In this document: positions 35,690 to 44,522 of the stretch, one piece after another
Layout of the letters: each line of letters opens with the position of its first letter
Numbering within the stretch: position 1 is the first letter of the stretch
Assembly: GCF_020165985.1 (NCBI RefSeq)
Contig: NZ_JAIUKZ010000007.1
Coordinates: 62,001 to 126,000 of the forward strand
Source: Bacillus sp. RAR_GA_16
Lineage (GTDB): Bacteria; Bacillota; Bacilli; Bacillales; Guptibacillaceae
Length of the DNA stretch: 64,000 bases
Reading direction: 5' to 3'
Translations under genes and position numbers: made by a program
The notes under the pieces: generated by a model
Database searches by the model: none
Seen by the model: the letters and a program-made list of their open reading frames with translations, nothing else
Told to the model about the DNA's origin: nothing

Positions 35690-37440
35690 TGGAGAAGGAA
35701 GGATGGATCGTTCCTTATTTAAAAGAAAATGCAAAACTCTTCTCGATTGTTGTCATCCTTGGCTTCGGAACCGTCTTTTCAGCAGCCTTCCTTATGTTTA
35801 CATCGGGGTTTCTTATTTCTAAAGCTGCCACTAGGCCGGAAAACCTTCTCTTAATCTATGTACCGATTGTTGCAGTTCGGACATTTGGAATTTTGCGTGC
35901 TGTCTCAAGGTACTGCGAGAAATTGCTAGGTCACCATGTTATCTTAAAAATTCTTTCCAAGATGCGTTCTCGACTATATAAAGCGATTGAACCGAGAATT
36001 TTAAAGGAAGGCGCTGGGATGAAGACAGGTGATCTTCTCGGTGTAATGGCAGAGGATATTGAATACTTGCAGGATGTTTATGTAAAAACAGTTTTCCCTT
36101 CTATTATTGGCGTTCTTTTATATGCGGGTGCGATCGGAATGCTTGGCTCGTTTTCATTGCCGTTTGCAGGGATAATGGCTCTTTATGGACTTGTTCTTGT
36201 TGTGCTTTTTCCTATTGTATCTCTATTAATAACCCGTAAAAACATCGCGAAGCTTAAAAATCGGAGAAGCTCTCAATATAGCTCACTAACAGACGGGATC
36301 GTTGGAATTGGGGATTGGGTTTTTAGTGGACAGCAGGAAACGTTTCTCCAACACTTTGAAGCGGAGGATTCTCTCATCTCTAAAGAAGAGTGTCGTCGCT
36401 CTACTTTTGTTTCGTATCGAAACTTCATGGGGCAATGTGTGGTAGCGGGGATGGTTTGTTCCATGCTTGTTTGGACAGGAAATCAGAGTATGGACGGAGA
36501 AATGGCTCGGACGTTCATTGCAGCATTCGTATTAATTCTTTTTCCATTAACGGAGGCTTTTCTGCCTCTTTCAGATGCGATAAGTGAACTTCCTGGATAT
36601 GATGATTCAATCAATCGATTAAACAAGTTGTCATTAACGCCTTCTTCTACTATAGAAGATAACGAAGAAAAGAGTGGTTGGAAAAAAAGTGATATTAGCT
36701 GCATTCAGGTTGGTTATCAATCTAAAGACGGACGGCAAATTCTGCATGGGATTAACCTTGAGATACCTCAAGGAACGAAGCTCGCTATTCTTGGTCCAAG
36801 TGGATCAGGAAAAACGACTCTACTAAAGATTCTTCAAGGGATATATTTTCCTTCAGAAGGGAGTTTAACTAGAAACGGGATAGAACATGTGGGGGAAGAA
36901 ACACAAAGCCCGCAAGTGAGTGTACTAAACCAACAGCCTTATCTTTTTGATACATCGGTGTTAAATAATATTCGACTTGGCAAGCCATCTGCGACAGATG
37001 AAGAAGTGTATGAGGCTGCTAAAAGTGTTCATCTTCATGAATTTATTCTTTCATTACCTGAAGGTTACCAAACTTCTATGCAAGAAGCAGGAATGAGGTT
37101 CTCAGGAGGAGAACGTCAGCGTGTGGCCTTAGCTCGTATTCTATTACAAAACACATCCATCGTTTTGTTGGATGAACCTACAGTGGGTCTTGATCCAGAG
37201 ACAGAACAAGCCTTGCTCTCCACCATTTTTCAAATACTAGAGAAGAAAACCATTGTATGGGTAACGCATCATCTAGTAGGGATGAAGAGCATGGATCATA
37301 TTGTGTTTATGGATGAAGGTAGAATTGCAATGGAAGGAAATCATAAAGAGCTGCTCAAGACGAGTGAACGTTACAGGAAACTTCATCACCTAGATGCGCC
37401 TTTTCAATTAATGAAAGATCGTATGAGGATGATGGGATAA
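35689..37440 (+). CDS. cydC: ABC transporter CydC (cytochrome bd assembly, thiol export)
   Basis: A 583-residue half-transporter with six membrane helices and an ATPase domain: Walker A LGPSGSGKTTLLKI near residue 372, signature FSGGERQRVALARI, Walker B IVLLDEPTVGLD and VTHHL. It dimerises with CydD. ATG 35689 shares its A with the cydD stop (TAATG) and has AAGGGGG upstream; the longer in-frame reading from 35662 would overlap cydD by 28 bases without a ribosome site. It ends the operon. No clear terminator follows, only a weak stem at 37484-37515. Confidence 0.93.
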   Translation: MEKEGWIVPYLKENAKLFSIVVILGFGTVFSAAFLMFTSGFLISKAATRPENLLLIYVPIVAVRTFGILRAVSRYCEKLLGHHVILKILSKMRSRLYKAIEPRILKEGAGMKTGDLLGVMAEDIEYLQDVYVKTVFPSIIGVLLYAGAIGMLGSFSLPFAGIMALYGLVLVVLFPIVSLLITRKNIAKLKNRRSSQYSSLTDGIVGIGDWVFSGQQETFLQHFEAEDSLISKEECRRSTFVSYRNFMGQCVVAGMVCSMLVWTGNQSMDGEMARTFIAAFVLILFPLTEAFLPLSDAISELPGYDDSINRLNKLSLTPSSTIEDNEEKSGWKKSDISCIQVGYQSKDGRQILHGINLEIPQGTKLAILGPSGSGKTTLLKILQGIYFPSEGSLTRNGIEHVGEETQSPQVSVLNQQPYLFDTSVLNNIRLGKPSATDEEVYEAAKSVHLHEFILSLPEGYQTSMQEAGMRFSGGERQRVALARILLQNTSIVLLDEPTVGLDPETEQALLSTIFQILEKKTIVWVTHHLVGMKSMDHIVFMDEGRIAMEGNHKELLKTSERYRKLHHLDAPFQLMKDRMRMMG

Positions 37441-37752
37441 AAGACCTATTTAGAATGTATTGTTCGTTTCTTTAAAAAGGTTTTGGTTGATACCGTTCTT
37501 TTTGAAGAACCAAAAAAGAGGGTTTTTACTAGTTTGTTGACACAATTGTAATAAAACCCTGACGTAAATAGGTATATGGTACTATATTGTGCAAAGTTTA
37601 TAAAAACCGTATTAATCTGTCATATTTATGTAACCGACTTGTTATTGGACTAAAATCGCTGTGTTATATTTGCCTGTTATCATGTGGAACATGGGTGATT
37701 GAGAGATAAACAAACCAACACCAATATTAAAACTCTCAGGAGGAATGTATAC
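37441..37752. promoter_or_regulatory. Leader and promoter region of the 3D-domain wall protein gene, with a WalR-like box
   Basis: A 312-base AT-rich gap. TGTCAT-ATTTA-TGTAAC at 37618-37634 matches the WalR direct repeat TGTWAH-N5-TGTWAH at all but one base, which would fit an autolysin-type gene. A TTGACA-like word lies at 37539. No riboswitch consensus such as that of the c-di-AMP class was found. Confidence 0.4.
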
Positions 37753-38709
37753 ATGGTAGCTCGTAAAAACATTGTAAGAAACGTGGTTACATCCACAGCA
37801 CTAGCTGGAATGATGTTTGCTAGTCCGGTAGTTTCAGAGGCGGCACTAGGAGATCAAACACTTTCTTATGGTGAAAAACACGGCGACGTTGTCGAGTTAC
37901 AGGATGTACTGTCTGCCAAGGGGTATTTCAACTATGATGAATCTACAGGATACTACGGATCAATTACTGAAGGTGCTGTAAAGCAATTCCAAAAAGAACA
38001 CGGTCTTGCAGTTGACGGCATCGCAGGTCCAAATACATTTTCAGCAATGCAAAGCGTAAATAATGGACAAGCTATGCGTACGCTCGTACAAGGTGACCGC
38101 GGTCATCAGGTACAAGCACTACAAGAAGAGCTTGGCGGTTATTATAACTATACAGTAGACGGGATTTATGGCCCTATTACTGAACAAGCAGTTCGTGCTT
38201 TCCAGGCTGACAACGGTCTATCAGTAGACGGTATAGCAGGTAAAAATACTTGGTCTGTACTTAATGGCGGAAGTGCTCCTGCACCAAAAGCATCAGCTAA
38301 GAAAGAAGCACCAGCTAAAAAAGAAGCAACAAATAAAGAAGCAGTTCAAACATCTACTACTTCTAATTCCACGCCTGCAAAAGAATCAAACACTGAAAGC
38401 AAATCTTCTCAGGCAAGTGGACAAGAAATTCAGATGGAAGCAACAGCTTACACTGCATTTTGTGCAGGTTGCTCAGGCGTAACAGCAACTGGTATTGATT
38501 TAAGAGCTAACCCAAATCAAAAAGTAATCGCTGTTGACCCTGATGTCATCCCACTAGGTTCTAAAGTATATGTAGAAGGTTACGGAGAAGCAGTTGCCGG
38601 CGATACTGGCGGCGCAATCCAGGGTAACCGAGTTGATTTATTCATGGCCGACCAACAAGATGCGTTAGACTTTGGTCGTAAGACAGTTACTGTAACAGTT
38701 CTTAACTAA
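37753..38709 (+). CDS. Secreted peptidoglycan-binding and 3D-domain cell wall protein
   Basis: A 318-residue exported protein. Signal peptide VARKNIVRNVVTSTALAGMM with cleavage near SEAA; two PG_binding_1 domains (residues 32-85 and 95-148, each with GxYGPIT-like turn then VKQFQKEHGLAVDGIAGPNT or the equivalent); an Ala/Lys/Ser-rich linker; and a C-terminal 3D domain (about 235-318) with the three catalytic Asp in KVIAVDPDVIPLGS, AGDTGGAI and NRVDLF. The 3D domain is the MltA-like lytic enzyme core seen in YocH, YuiC and RpfB-like proteins. It probably cuts or remodels wall glycan. ATG 37753 follows AGGAGG. Confidence 0.9.
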   Translation: MVARKNIVRNVVTSTALAGMMFASPVVSEAALGDQTLSYGEKHGDVVELQDVLSAKGYFNYDESTGYYGSITEGAVKQFQKEHGLAVDGIAGPNTFSAMQSVNNGQAMRTLVQGDRGHQVQALQEELGGYYNYTVDGIYGPITEQAVRAFQADNGLSVDGIAGKNTWSVLNGGSAPAPKASAKKEAPAKKEATNKEAVQTSTTSNSTPAKESNTESKSSQASGQEIQMEATAYTAFCAGCSGVTATGIDLRANPNQKVIAVDPDVIPLGSKVYVEGYGEAVAGDTGGAIQGNRVDLFMADQQDALDFGRKTVTVTVLN

Positions 38710-38729
38710 TAAAATGAAATAGAAAATCG

Positions 38730-38761
38730 CTGCCTGATGAGTTCATCAGGCAGTTTTTTTG
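38730..38761 (+). terminator. Terminator of the 3D-domain wall protein gene
   Basis: Stem CTGCCTGATGA with TCATCAGGCAG, loop of two, then eight T. Confidence 0.92.
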
Positions 38762-38902
38762 TTTTCTATTTTATCTCATTTTTTCTGATGAACAGGCAAA
38801 CGATGTGTTTTATTTCCTAGTTTGCCGAGTGGTTTTTATGTTTTCACTCCTATGATATAGTTTCAGAGGTTTGAAATTGTGTTGTTTGAGAGGTGCTTTA
38901 CA

Positions 38903-39544
38903 GTGCGAAATAAAATGATTCGGTGGAGTTTTTTCTTCATAGGTCTTGCTGTACTTGGTCTAGGTATTGCCATGACAATTAAAGGAAAAGCTTTTGGAAT
39001 TGGTCCTTGGGACGTGTTTCATTATGGCTTATTTAAGCAATTTGGCTTAACGATTGGAACGTGGTCCATCATTACTGGATTTATTATCCTTGTTTTAACA
39101 TCAATCTATACAAAAAAACTACCGCCGTTAGGCGCTTTTCTTAATATGCTTTGTCTCGGTTTATTTATTGATTTCTTCCTATATCTACTCCCGGATCCAG
39201 CGTCGTTCATTTCTCAGGGAATTGTATTTGTAGTCGGTATCATTGTGTTAGGATATGGCATCGGTTTATATGTAACCTCTGGTCTAGGGGCAGGACCGCG
39301 GGATGGAATTATGCTTTTGATTGTGGAAAAAACGGGTTGGCGAATCGATTGGGTAAGAAATGGGATTGAAATGGCTGTTTTACTTCTAGGTTGGTTACTT
39401 GGAGGACCTGTTGGCGTTGGGAGTATTGTTATTGCTTTTATGCTCGGTAAAATCATTCAATTTTCAATGCCACAATGTAAAGCATTGCTGGAAACTAGTT
39501 TAAGTTATCAAAAGCCAATATCATCAAATGAGTCTGCTTCATAA
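38903..39544 (+). CDS. YczE/YyaS/YitT family membrane protein
   Basis: A 213-residue membrane protein with five or six helices and the family words GIAMTIKGKAFGIGPWDVFH and GLGAGPRDGIMLLI, the repeated GxGPWD/GAGPRD pattern of YczE-like proteins. YczE of B. subtilis is linked to surfactin/nonribosomal synthesis, but the general function of the family is not known. GTG 38903 was chosen for the GAGAGGTG upstream; ATG 38915 is an alternative. Single-gene unit between two terminators. Confidence 0.85.
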   Translation: MRNKMIRWSFFFIGLAVLGLGIAMTIKGKAFGIGPWDVFHYGLFKQFGLTIGTWSIITGFIILVLTSIYTKKLPPLGAFLNMLCLGLFIDFFLYLLPDPASFISQGIVFVVGIIVLGYGIGLYVTSGLGAGPRDGIMLLIVEKTGWRIDWVRNGIEMAVLLLGWLLGGPVGVGSIVIAFMLGKIIQFSMPQCKALLETSLSYQKPISSNESAS

Positions 39545-39572
39545 AAGCCTGCCGAAAATTCGGCAGGCTTTT
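39543..39572. terminator. Terminator behind the YczE-type gene
   Basis: Perfect 14-base stem AAAAGCCTGCCGAA with TTCGGCAGGCTTTT. Confidence 0.88.
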
Positions 39573-39702
39573 CGTTAGATATCATTCTTCTAAAAACTTT
39601 CGGTCATCATGATTCTAGTGTACTGTAGCTGAACCTCGTAACAAAATAAAAACGTTTTACGGTTTGTGCGCAATCACTGCTGAGATGGCATAAAAACTTA
39701 AA

Positions 39703-39735
39703 AGGTCCCACTCAATGGCATGGAGTAGGACCTCT
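39703..39735 (-). terminator. Terminator of the old yellow enzyme gene
   Basis: Stem AGGTCCCACTC with GAGTAGGACCT (one mismatch), followed on the minus strand by TTTTAAG. Confidence 0.7.
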
Positions 39736-39741
39736 TAGTCG

Positions 39742-40851
39742 CTAGTCTCTTATAATATCCTCTTTCAATTCATGTTCTTTAATATAAGCAAGAGGAAGAA
39801 GGGTACTCTCAAAATCAAACACGTTTAATTCTTTTCCGTTTAGCAGCCGATTTGGGTAATCAGGATTAGCAAGGGCGCTTGTACCAAGACTAATAAAATC
39901 AGCTTCTTCTTTTTCGATGAGGCTACTTGCTTTGTTAGCATCACCTAGCTGTCCATTTGCAATAACAGGTATGGAACTAGATGCTTTTGCTATAGCCGTT
40001 AATGTTTTAGTACCGTCTTCAAAAGCAGGTTGAGTGCCATCAGGTTCTGTTACGTGTATATAATCAAGGTCTTTTTCTAATGTTGAAAAGATGAGCTCGG
40101 CTGATTTTTCTCCTTCAGGCCATTTGTAGGCTGGATCAGCAACTTTGATTTGAGATAAACGAATGCCCACAGTAAAGTCTGTTCCAACTTCATTTCGAAC
40201 CTCCTTGACAACTTCAACTACTAACTTGAGACGATTTTCAAGTGATCCTCCATATTCATCTTCACGTTCATTTAAATAGTCTGTTAAAAATTGGTCAAGC
40301 AAATAGCCGTTTGCGCCATGAATTTCAACCCCATCAAATCCTGCTTCCACTGCATGACGAGCTGCTTTCTTAAATGAGTGCTTTATTTCTTTTAATTCAT
40401 CTAGAGAGAGAGGCTTCGGGGTTTTGAAAGAGCCAGAACCTCCATAAAATCCGAGTTGTTCTCCTTTTGGAGGTATAGCTGAAGGAGCAACGGTGACATC
40501 TGTATAAGCATTCCCCTGACTTTGGCCCCCAGCATGCATGAGTTGAGCAATGATTGAAGTTCCATATTCGTGAACGGAGGAAGTGACGTTTTTCCAGGTT
40601 TCTATATGATTATGATTCGTTAGACCAGGCTGATTTAAATATCCCTGGCTGTAAAGCTCATCTGTATAGATGCCTTCAGTGATAACAGCGCTGAATCCTC
40701 CTTTTGCAAAACGTTCATAGTAATCACGCATAGTTGTGGTGGCACTTCCGTCATCTGTGGCGGTAATGCGGGTCATCGGAGCAACAATAAAACGATTTTT
40801 TAGTGAAAGCTTCCCAAGATTTGCTGATGTAAATAATTTGTTGTGGTTCAT
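39742..40851 (-). CDS. NADH:flavin oxidoreductase, old yellow enzyme family
   Basis: A 369-residue TIM-barrel FMN enzyme. Words: NRFIVAPMTRITA (FMN/active-site loop), QLMHAGGQ, GFDGVEIHGANGYLLDQFL with the His/Asn pair that binds the substrate carbonyl, DYLNEREDEYGGSLENR and the phosphate-binding end EADFISLGTSALANPDYPNR. These enzymes reduce activated alkenes with NAD(P)H. ATG 40851 has AGAGGA seven bases before it; an upstream ATG at 40860 has no spacing to it. A Fur-box-like sequence lies immediately upstream, which suggests control by iron or peroxide. Confidence 0.92.
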   Translation of the reverse strand: MNHNKLFTSANLGKLSLKNRFIVAPMTRITATDDGSATTTMRDYYERFAKGGFSAVITEGIYTDELYSQGYLNQPGLTNHNHIETWKNVTSSVHEYGTSIIAQLMHAGGQSQGNAYTDVTVAPSAIPPKGEQLGFYGGSGSFKTPKPLSLDELKEIKHSFKKAARHAVEAGFDGVEIHGANGYLLDQFLTDYLNEREDEYGGSLENRLKLVVEVVKEVRNEVGTDFTVGIRLSQIKVADPAYKWPEGEKSAELIFSTLEKDLDYIHVTEPDGTQPAFEDGTKTLTAIAKASSSIPVIANGQLGDANKASSLIEKEEADFISLGTSALANPDYPNRLLNGKELNVFDFESTLLPLAYIKEHELKEDIIRD

Positions 40852-40874
40852 TCCAGTCATCCTCTCTGCGATTA

Positions 40875-40893
40875 AATGATGGTTATCATTATA
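40875..40893 (-). promoter_or_regulatory. Fur-box-like sequence before the old yellow enzyme gene
   Basis: On the minus strand TATAATGATAACCATCATT matches the 19-base Fur box at 15 positions. It contains the exact dyad AATGAT-4-ATCATT. It also begins like a PerR box (TTATAAT), so the regulator class is not certain. Confidence 0.5.
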
Positions 40894-40948
40894 AAGTGTA
40901 ACCTAGAGATAAACGATCATTATGCTCAATTTAATGGTGTTGCAGTGC

Positions 40949-40982
40949 AAAAAAACCACCCTTTTCATTAAAAAGGGTGGGG
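40949..40982 (-). terminator. Terminator of the proBA operon
   Basis: Stem CCACCCTTTT with AAAAGGGTGG, followed on the minus strand by TTTTTTTG, eleven bases behind the proA stop. Confidence 0.9.
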
Positions 40983-40992
40983 GAAAATAACG

Positions 40993-42258
40993 TTATCTAG
41001 TTTGTCCAGTACCTGTCATGCAATATTTAATCGTTGTTAAGGCAGGGAGTCCCATAGGACCTCTTGCATGTAGCTTTTGTGTAGAAATACCGATTTCTGC
41101 ACCAAAGCCTAAAGCCGATCCATCTGTAAAGCGAGTTGATGCATTATGATAAACAGCAGCTGCATCTACAAGGTTGCGAAATAGAGAAGCTGATGTTGCA
41201 TCTTCTGTAATAATCGCTTCAGAGTGTTTCGTGCCATATTGTTCAATATGATCGATCGCTTCTTGCGTATTTTCGACTGTTTTGATTGCAATTTCAAGAC
41301 CAAGGTATTCGTTACTCCAGTCATCTTCGTCAGCAAGGATAGCATCTTTAAATGTGTTTACAATATGGTCATCACCGTGAACTTTAATGTTATTTTCAGC
41401 TAATGCTTTTTCAAGAGCATCTTGATTTTCTTCGAGCCACTTTTTATGAACGATTAATGTTTCTACGGCATTACAAACTGCAGGACGATCTGTTTTTGCA
41501 TTGATTAAAATGTTGATGGCTTTGTCGACTTCAGCTGACTGATCAAAATAGATGTGGCAGTTTCCTACCCCCGTTTCAAGGACTGGTACCGTTGCATTGT
41601 TCACAACTGTGTTGATGAGGGCGCCACCTCCACGAGGAATGAGAACATCAATATGTTCTTTCATTGTAAAGAGCTGGCTTGTTGCTTCACGATCCGTTGT
41701 TGCAATAAGTTGAACAGCTTCTACAGGGATTTTTGTTTTTGGAAGTGCTGCATGAATGACGCGAACAATTCCTTTATTTGAATTAAGAGCGTTCGAGCCA
41801 CCTTTTAGTACAATCGCATTACCTGATTTAAGAGCAAGACCCGTTGCATCAACCGTTACGTTAGGTCGTGCTTCATAAATCATACCGATAACGCCTAGCG
41901 GAACGCGCACTTGTTCGACTTGCATACCATTATCAAGTGACCAGTCTGAAATGACTTCTCCTACTGGGTCCTCGAGCTCTGCCACTTCGCGAAGTCCATT
42001 CGCAAAGTCTTTCACACGCTCTTCTGATAAACTTAAGCGATCCATGAAAGCTTCTGTAAACCCTTTTTCTTTTCCACGCTCAAGATCTTTCTTATTTTCG
42101 TTTAAAATATAGTCCGTTTCTTTTTCGAGTTCGTCTGCAATAATGAGTAACGCCTGGTTTTTTTCCTCAGTTGTTAGCAGGGAGAGGGTTTTAGAAGCCC
42201 CCTGTGCCTGCTTTGCTTGTTCTTTAACATCTACTTTAATTGGATCTAGAGTAGTCAT
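40993..42258 (-). CDS. proA: Glutamate-5-semialdehyde dehydrogenase (gamma-glutamyl phosphate reductase)
   Basis: A 421-residue aldehyde-dehydrogenase-fold enzyme, the second step of proline synthesis: NADPH reduces gamma-glutamyl phosphate to glutamate-5-semialdehyde. Words: VPLGVIGMIYEARPNVTVDA, LKSGNAIVLKGGSNALNSN, IPRGGGALI, the catalytic Cys in DRPAVCNAVETLIVH and RFTDGSALGFGAEIGISTQK with ARGPMGLPALTT. ATG 42258 is six bases from AGGAGG. It lies 33 bases behind proB, in one operon. Confidence 0.97.
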   Translation of the reverse strand: MTTLDPIKVDVKEQAKQAQGASKTLSLLTTEEKNQALLIIADELEKETDYILNENKKDLERGKEKGFTEAFMDRLSLSEERVKDFANGLREVAELEDPVGEVISDWSLDNGMQVEQVRVPLGVIGMIYEARPNVTVDATGLALKSGNAIVLKGGSNALNSNKGIVRVIHAALPKTKIPVEAVQLIATTDREATSQLFTMKEHIDVLIPRGGGALINTVVNNATVPVLETGVGNCHIYFDQSAEVDKAINILINAKTDRPAVCNAVETLIVHKKWLEENQDALEKALAENNIKVHGDDHIVNTFKDAILADEDDWSNEYLGLEIAIKTVENTQEAIDHIEQYGTKHSEAIITEDATSASLFRNLVDAAAVYHNASTRFTDGSALGFGAEIGISTQKLHARGPMGLPALTTIKYCMTGTGQTR

Positions 42259-42291
42259 CAAACGCCTCCTATATTTTTTATTCTTATTTTA

Positions 42292-43434
42292 TTACGAGCC
42301 GAGTGGAATAGCTAGCTGATCGTGATAAACAAAATCATTAATGTGGACGGCTTCTTTCACTGAAATATCAATAAGCTCAGAGATTTCATCAGTAGATAGT
42401 CCTTTAATCATTTTCAAATGCTTGGAAGAATAGTTCGTCACACCAAGACCGATTTCTTCACCATCCATGTCTGTTAGTTTCACAACAGCTCCTGGCTTAA
42501 AATGTCCGTGTACATAATGCACGCCTACAGGTTGTAAGCTACGTTCATGTTCAGAGATTTCAGAGCTCGCTTTATCTGTCACAATGACTTCACCTTCAGG
42601 ACCAGAATTAAACGCAATCCATTGTTTCTTATTATCAAGCTCAGCTTGACCTTCCGGTGTAAAATACGTTCCGGTTGCTGTTTGATGAACCGCGTTATAA
42701 ATAATTCCTTTTGTAGTCGCATTACCTAAGAATGAAGGTGTACCTGATGCCATCGCAATTTTAACCGCATCAATTTTGGATCTCATGCCACCAGTACCAA
42801 CAGAGCTACCAGGTTCTCCGGCAGATTCTTCAATTTCTGGTGTAATTTCAGTTACGTGTTCTAACAGTTTAGCATCTGGATTCTTTCTTGGATCTTCACT
42901 ATATAAACCATCTATATCTGAAAGAATGATAAGTTGATCGGCACTTACTAGTGCAGCAACTTTCGCTGAAAGGGTATCATTGTCACCGAATTTCAAGCGT
43001 TCTACAGTAACTGTGTCATTTTCATTAACGATTGGAACAATACCTCTTTCTAATAGAACATTAATTGTATTGCGTGCGTTATTGTATCGTTTGCGATCAG
43101 AAAAGTCACTGCGCGTAATCAGAATTTGTGAAGCAGTATAGCCGTGAGATATGAAGCGTTCTGAATATGCTTCCATTAACAGTCCCTGTCCAATTGATGC
43201 AGCGGCCTGCTTTTCTGAAAGTGATGTCGGCCGTTCAAGGCATCCTAGACGGCGGTAACCAGCGGCTACTGCTCCTGATGAAACAAGAAGAACTTCATGA
43301 CCTTCATCTTTTAACATCACAATGTCATCTACTAGTCGTTCTAGTTTTCTGCGGCTAATGTCACCTAGTCTGCTCGTTAATGAGCTGCTTCCGATTTTAA
43401 TTACGATTCGTTTCTTTTCGTCGTTTAGATTCAT
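42292..43434 (-). CDS. proB: Glutamate 5-kinase with PUA domain
   Basis: A 380-residue kinase, the first and feedback-controlled step of proline synthesis. The amino-acid kinase domain fills 1-260 (RIVIKIGSSSLTS, EVLLVSSGAVAAGYRRLG, VPIVNENDTVTVERLKFGDN, LIILSDIDGLYSEDPR, GTGGMRSKIDAVKIAMASG) and a PUA domain fills 285-370. The start ATG 43434 follows AGGAG. No T-box leader (no GGTGGTACCGCG-like antiterminator) is in the 220 bases upstream, so this copy is probably the osmotic or constitutive type and not tRNA-Pro controlled. Confidence 0.97.
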   Translation of the reverse strand: MNLNDEKKRIVIKIGSSSLTSRLGDISRRKLERLVDDIVMLKDEGHEVLLVSSGAVAAGYRRLGCLERPTSLSEKQAAASIGQGLLMEAYSERFISHGYTASQILITRSDFSDRKRYNNARNTINVLLERGIVPIVNENDTVTVERLKFGDNDTLSAKVAALVSADQLIILSDIDGLYSEDPRKNPDAKLLEHVTEITPEIEESAGEPGSSVGTGGMRSKIDAVKIAMASGTPSFLGNATTKGIIYNAVHQTATGTYFTPEGQAELDNKKQWIAFNSGPEGEVIVTDKASSEISEHERSLQPVGVHYVHGHFKPGAVVKLTDMDGEEIGLGVTNYSSKHLKMIKGLSTDEISELIDISVKEAVHINDFVYHDQLAIPLGS

Positions 43435-43654
43435 TATTTCACTCCTATATAACTTGCCGTTAAATGTGTGATTGCTTTAATCAATTGACTGTAATGAGTA
43501 TAACAAACGGACAAATCGTGACAACATCACATGCCCAAATAGTCCGAATACAGGGAGAATAACTACGAATATGGACGATGCTCGCTCTAAACTCATTTCA
43601 CATTAGCTTAGAAGATGAGAGGCTGTCTTATCACGGTATATAAGGACTGTTAGA

Positions 43655-44416
43655 TTGTTTTTATTTACAATTTTACCCATTTTATTCGTTTTATTGTATG
43701 TTGTTTTTGTGCGTGATCACCGTTATGTAAGGGCTTACATAATGTGTTCTTGTATAAAAGTTAAGCTTTATGCATTTGGAACACACCCTGATCAACCAGT
43801 AAAGAAAGAACTCTGGTATACTGCAGGTAAAAGGATGTTGGAAAAGGATGGTGGCATGGTTATAGTCGACGTTTTATTCGTTTTATTGTCTGCTTTATGG
43901 ATTGGTGAATTTCTGATGAAACGAGGTAAAAAGAATGCGGAATCATCATCTTCTGAAAAGCGATCTTTTGTTTGGATTCTTTGTACAATTAGTTTAGCTA
44001 TTGTAAGCTCCATTATCTTTAGTCATTTTCATCTCTTTGTATTTAATGAGACACTGTTTACTCAGTTACTAGGGTTAATTTTGTATGGCTGTGGAATTGG
44101 ATTAAGGTATTGGGGGATTAAAGAACTGGGTCGTTTTTTTTCGAGAAACGTGATTGTGGAGCGAAAAGTCGATCTCGTCAGTTCAGGTCCTTATCGTTTA
44201 TTGCGTCACCCCTTATATACGGGATTGCTGCTTACTTTAATTGGCTTGCCAATCTACATAGGTACGTGGGGAGGGATAGTCTTATCATTTCTTTTGCTTG
44301 TTCCTGCTCTCCTTTATCGCATTCGTATTGAAGAAAGAATGCTCTACGCATCTGTTGGGGAAACTTATTACGAGTGGGGAAAGGAAAGATATCGACTGCT
44401 ACCGTTTATCTATTAA
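43655..44416 (+). CDS. Isoprenylcysteine carboxylmethyltransferase-family membrane protein
   Basis: A membrane protein whose C-terminal half is the ICMT/phospholipid methyltransferase fold: LRYWGIKELGRFFSRNVIVE, SGPYRLLRHPLYTGLLLTLI (conserved RHPxYxG) and RIEERMLYASVGETYYEW with the closing E/Y motif, as in YpbQ of B. subtilis. Bacterial members methylate small molecules or lipids and their substrates are mostly unknown. The long reading (253 residues, TTG 43655 with AAGGA upstream) has an N-terminal stretch of 67 residues that looks unlike the family; ATG 43856, with AAAGGATGG before it, would give 186 residues close to YpbQ. I list the long form but the short one is at least as likely. Confidence 0.72.
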   Translation: MFLFTILPILFVLLYVVFVRDHRYVRAYIMCSCIKVKLYAFGTHPDQPVKKELWYTAGKRMLEKDGGMVIVDVLFVLLSALWIGEFLMKRGKKNAESSSSEKRSFVWILCTISLAIVSSIIFSHFHLFVFNETLFTQLLGLILYGCGIGLRYWGIKELGRFFSRNVIVERKVDLVSSGPYRLLRHPLYTGLLLTLIGLPIYIGTWGGIVLSFLLLVPALLYRIRIEERMLYASVGETYYEWGKERYRLLPFIY

Positions 44417-44522
44417 AATAAAGCTTTTGTGGTAATGTTCTCCATTTTCCTGTAAAAGGAGTAGGATGATGAAAAGAGGGAACGAGGATTAGATGACATA
44501 ATACTGAAAGAGGACTTAACGA

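Noticed and set aside
37441-37752. c-di-AMP riboswitch before the 3D-domain wall protein
   Set aside because: Conserved riboswitch words are missing.
43435-43654. T-box or other riboswitch before proBA
   Set aside because: No T-box antiterminator sequence, no terminator stem and too little space.
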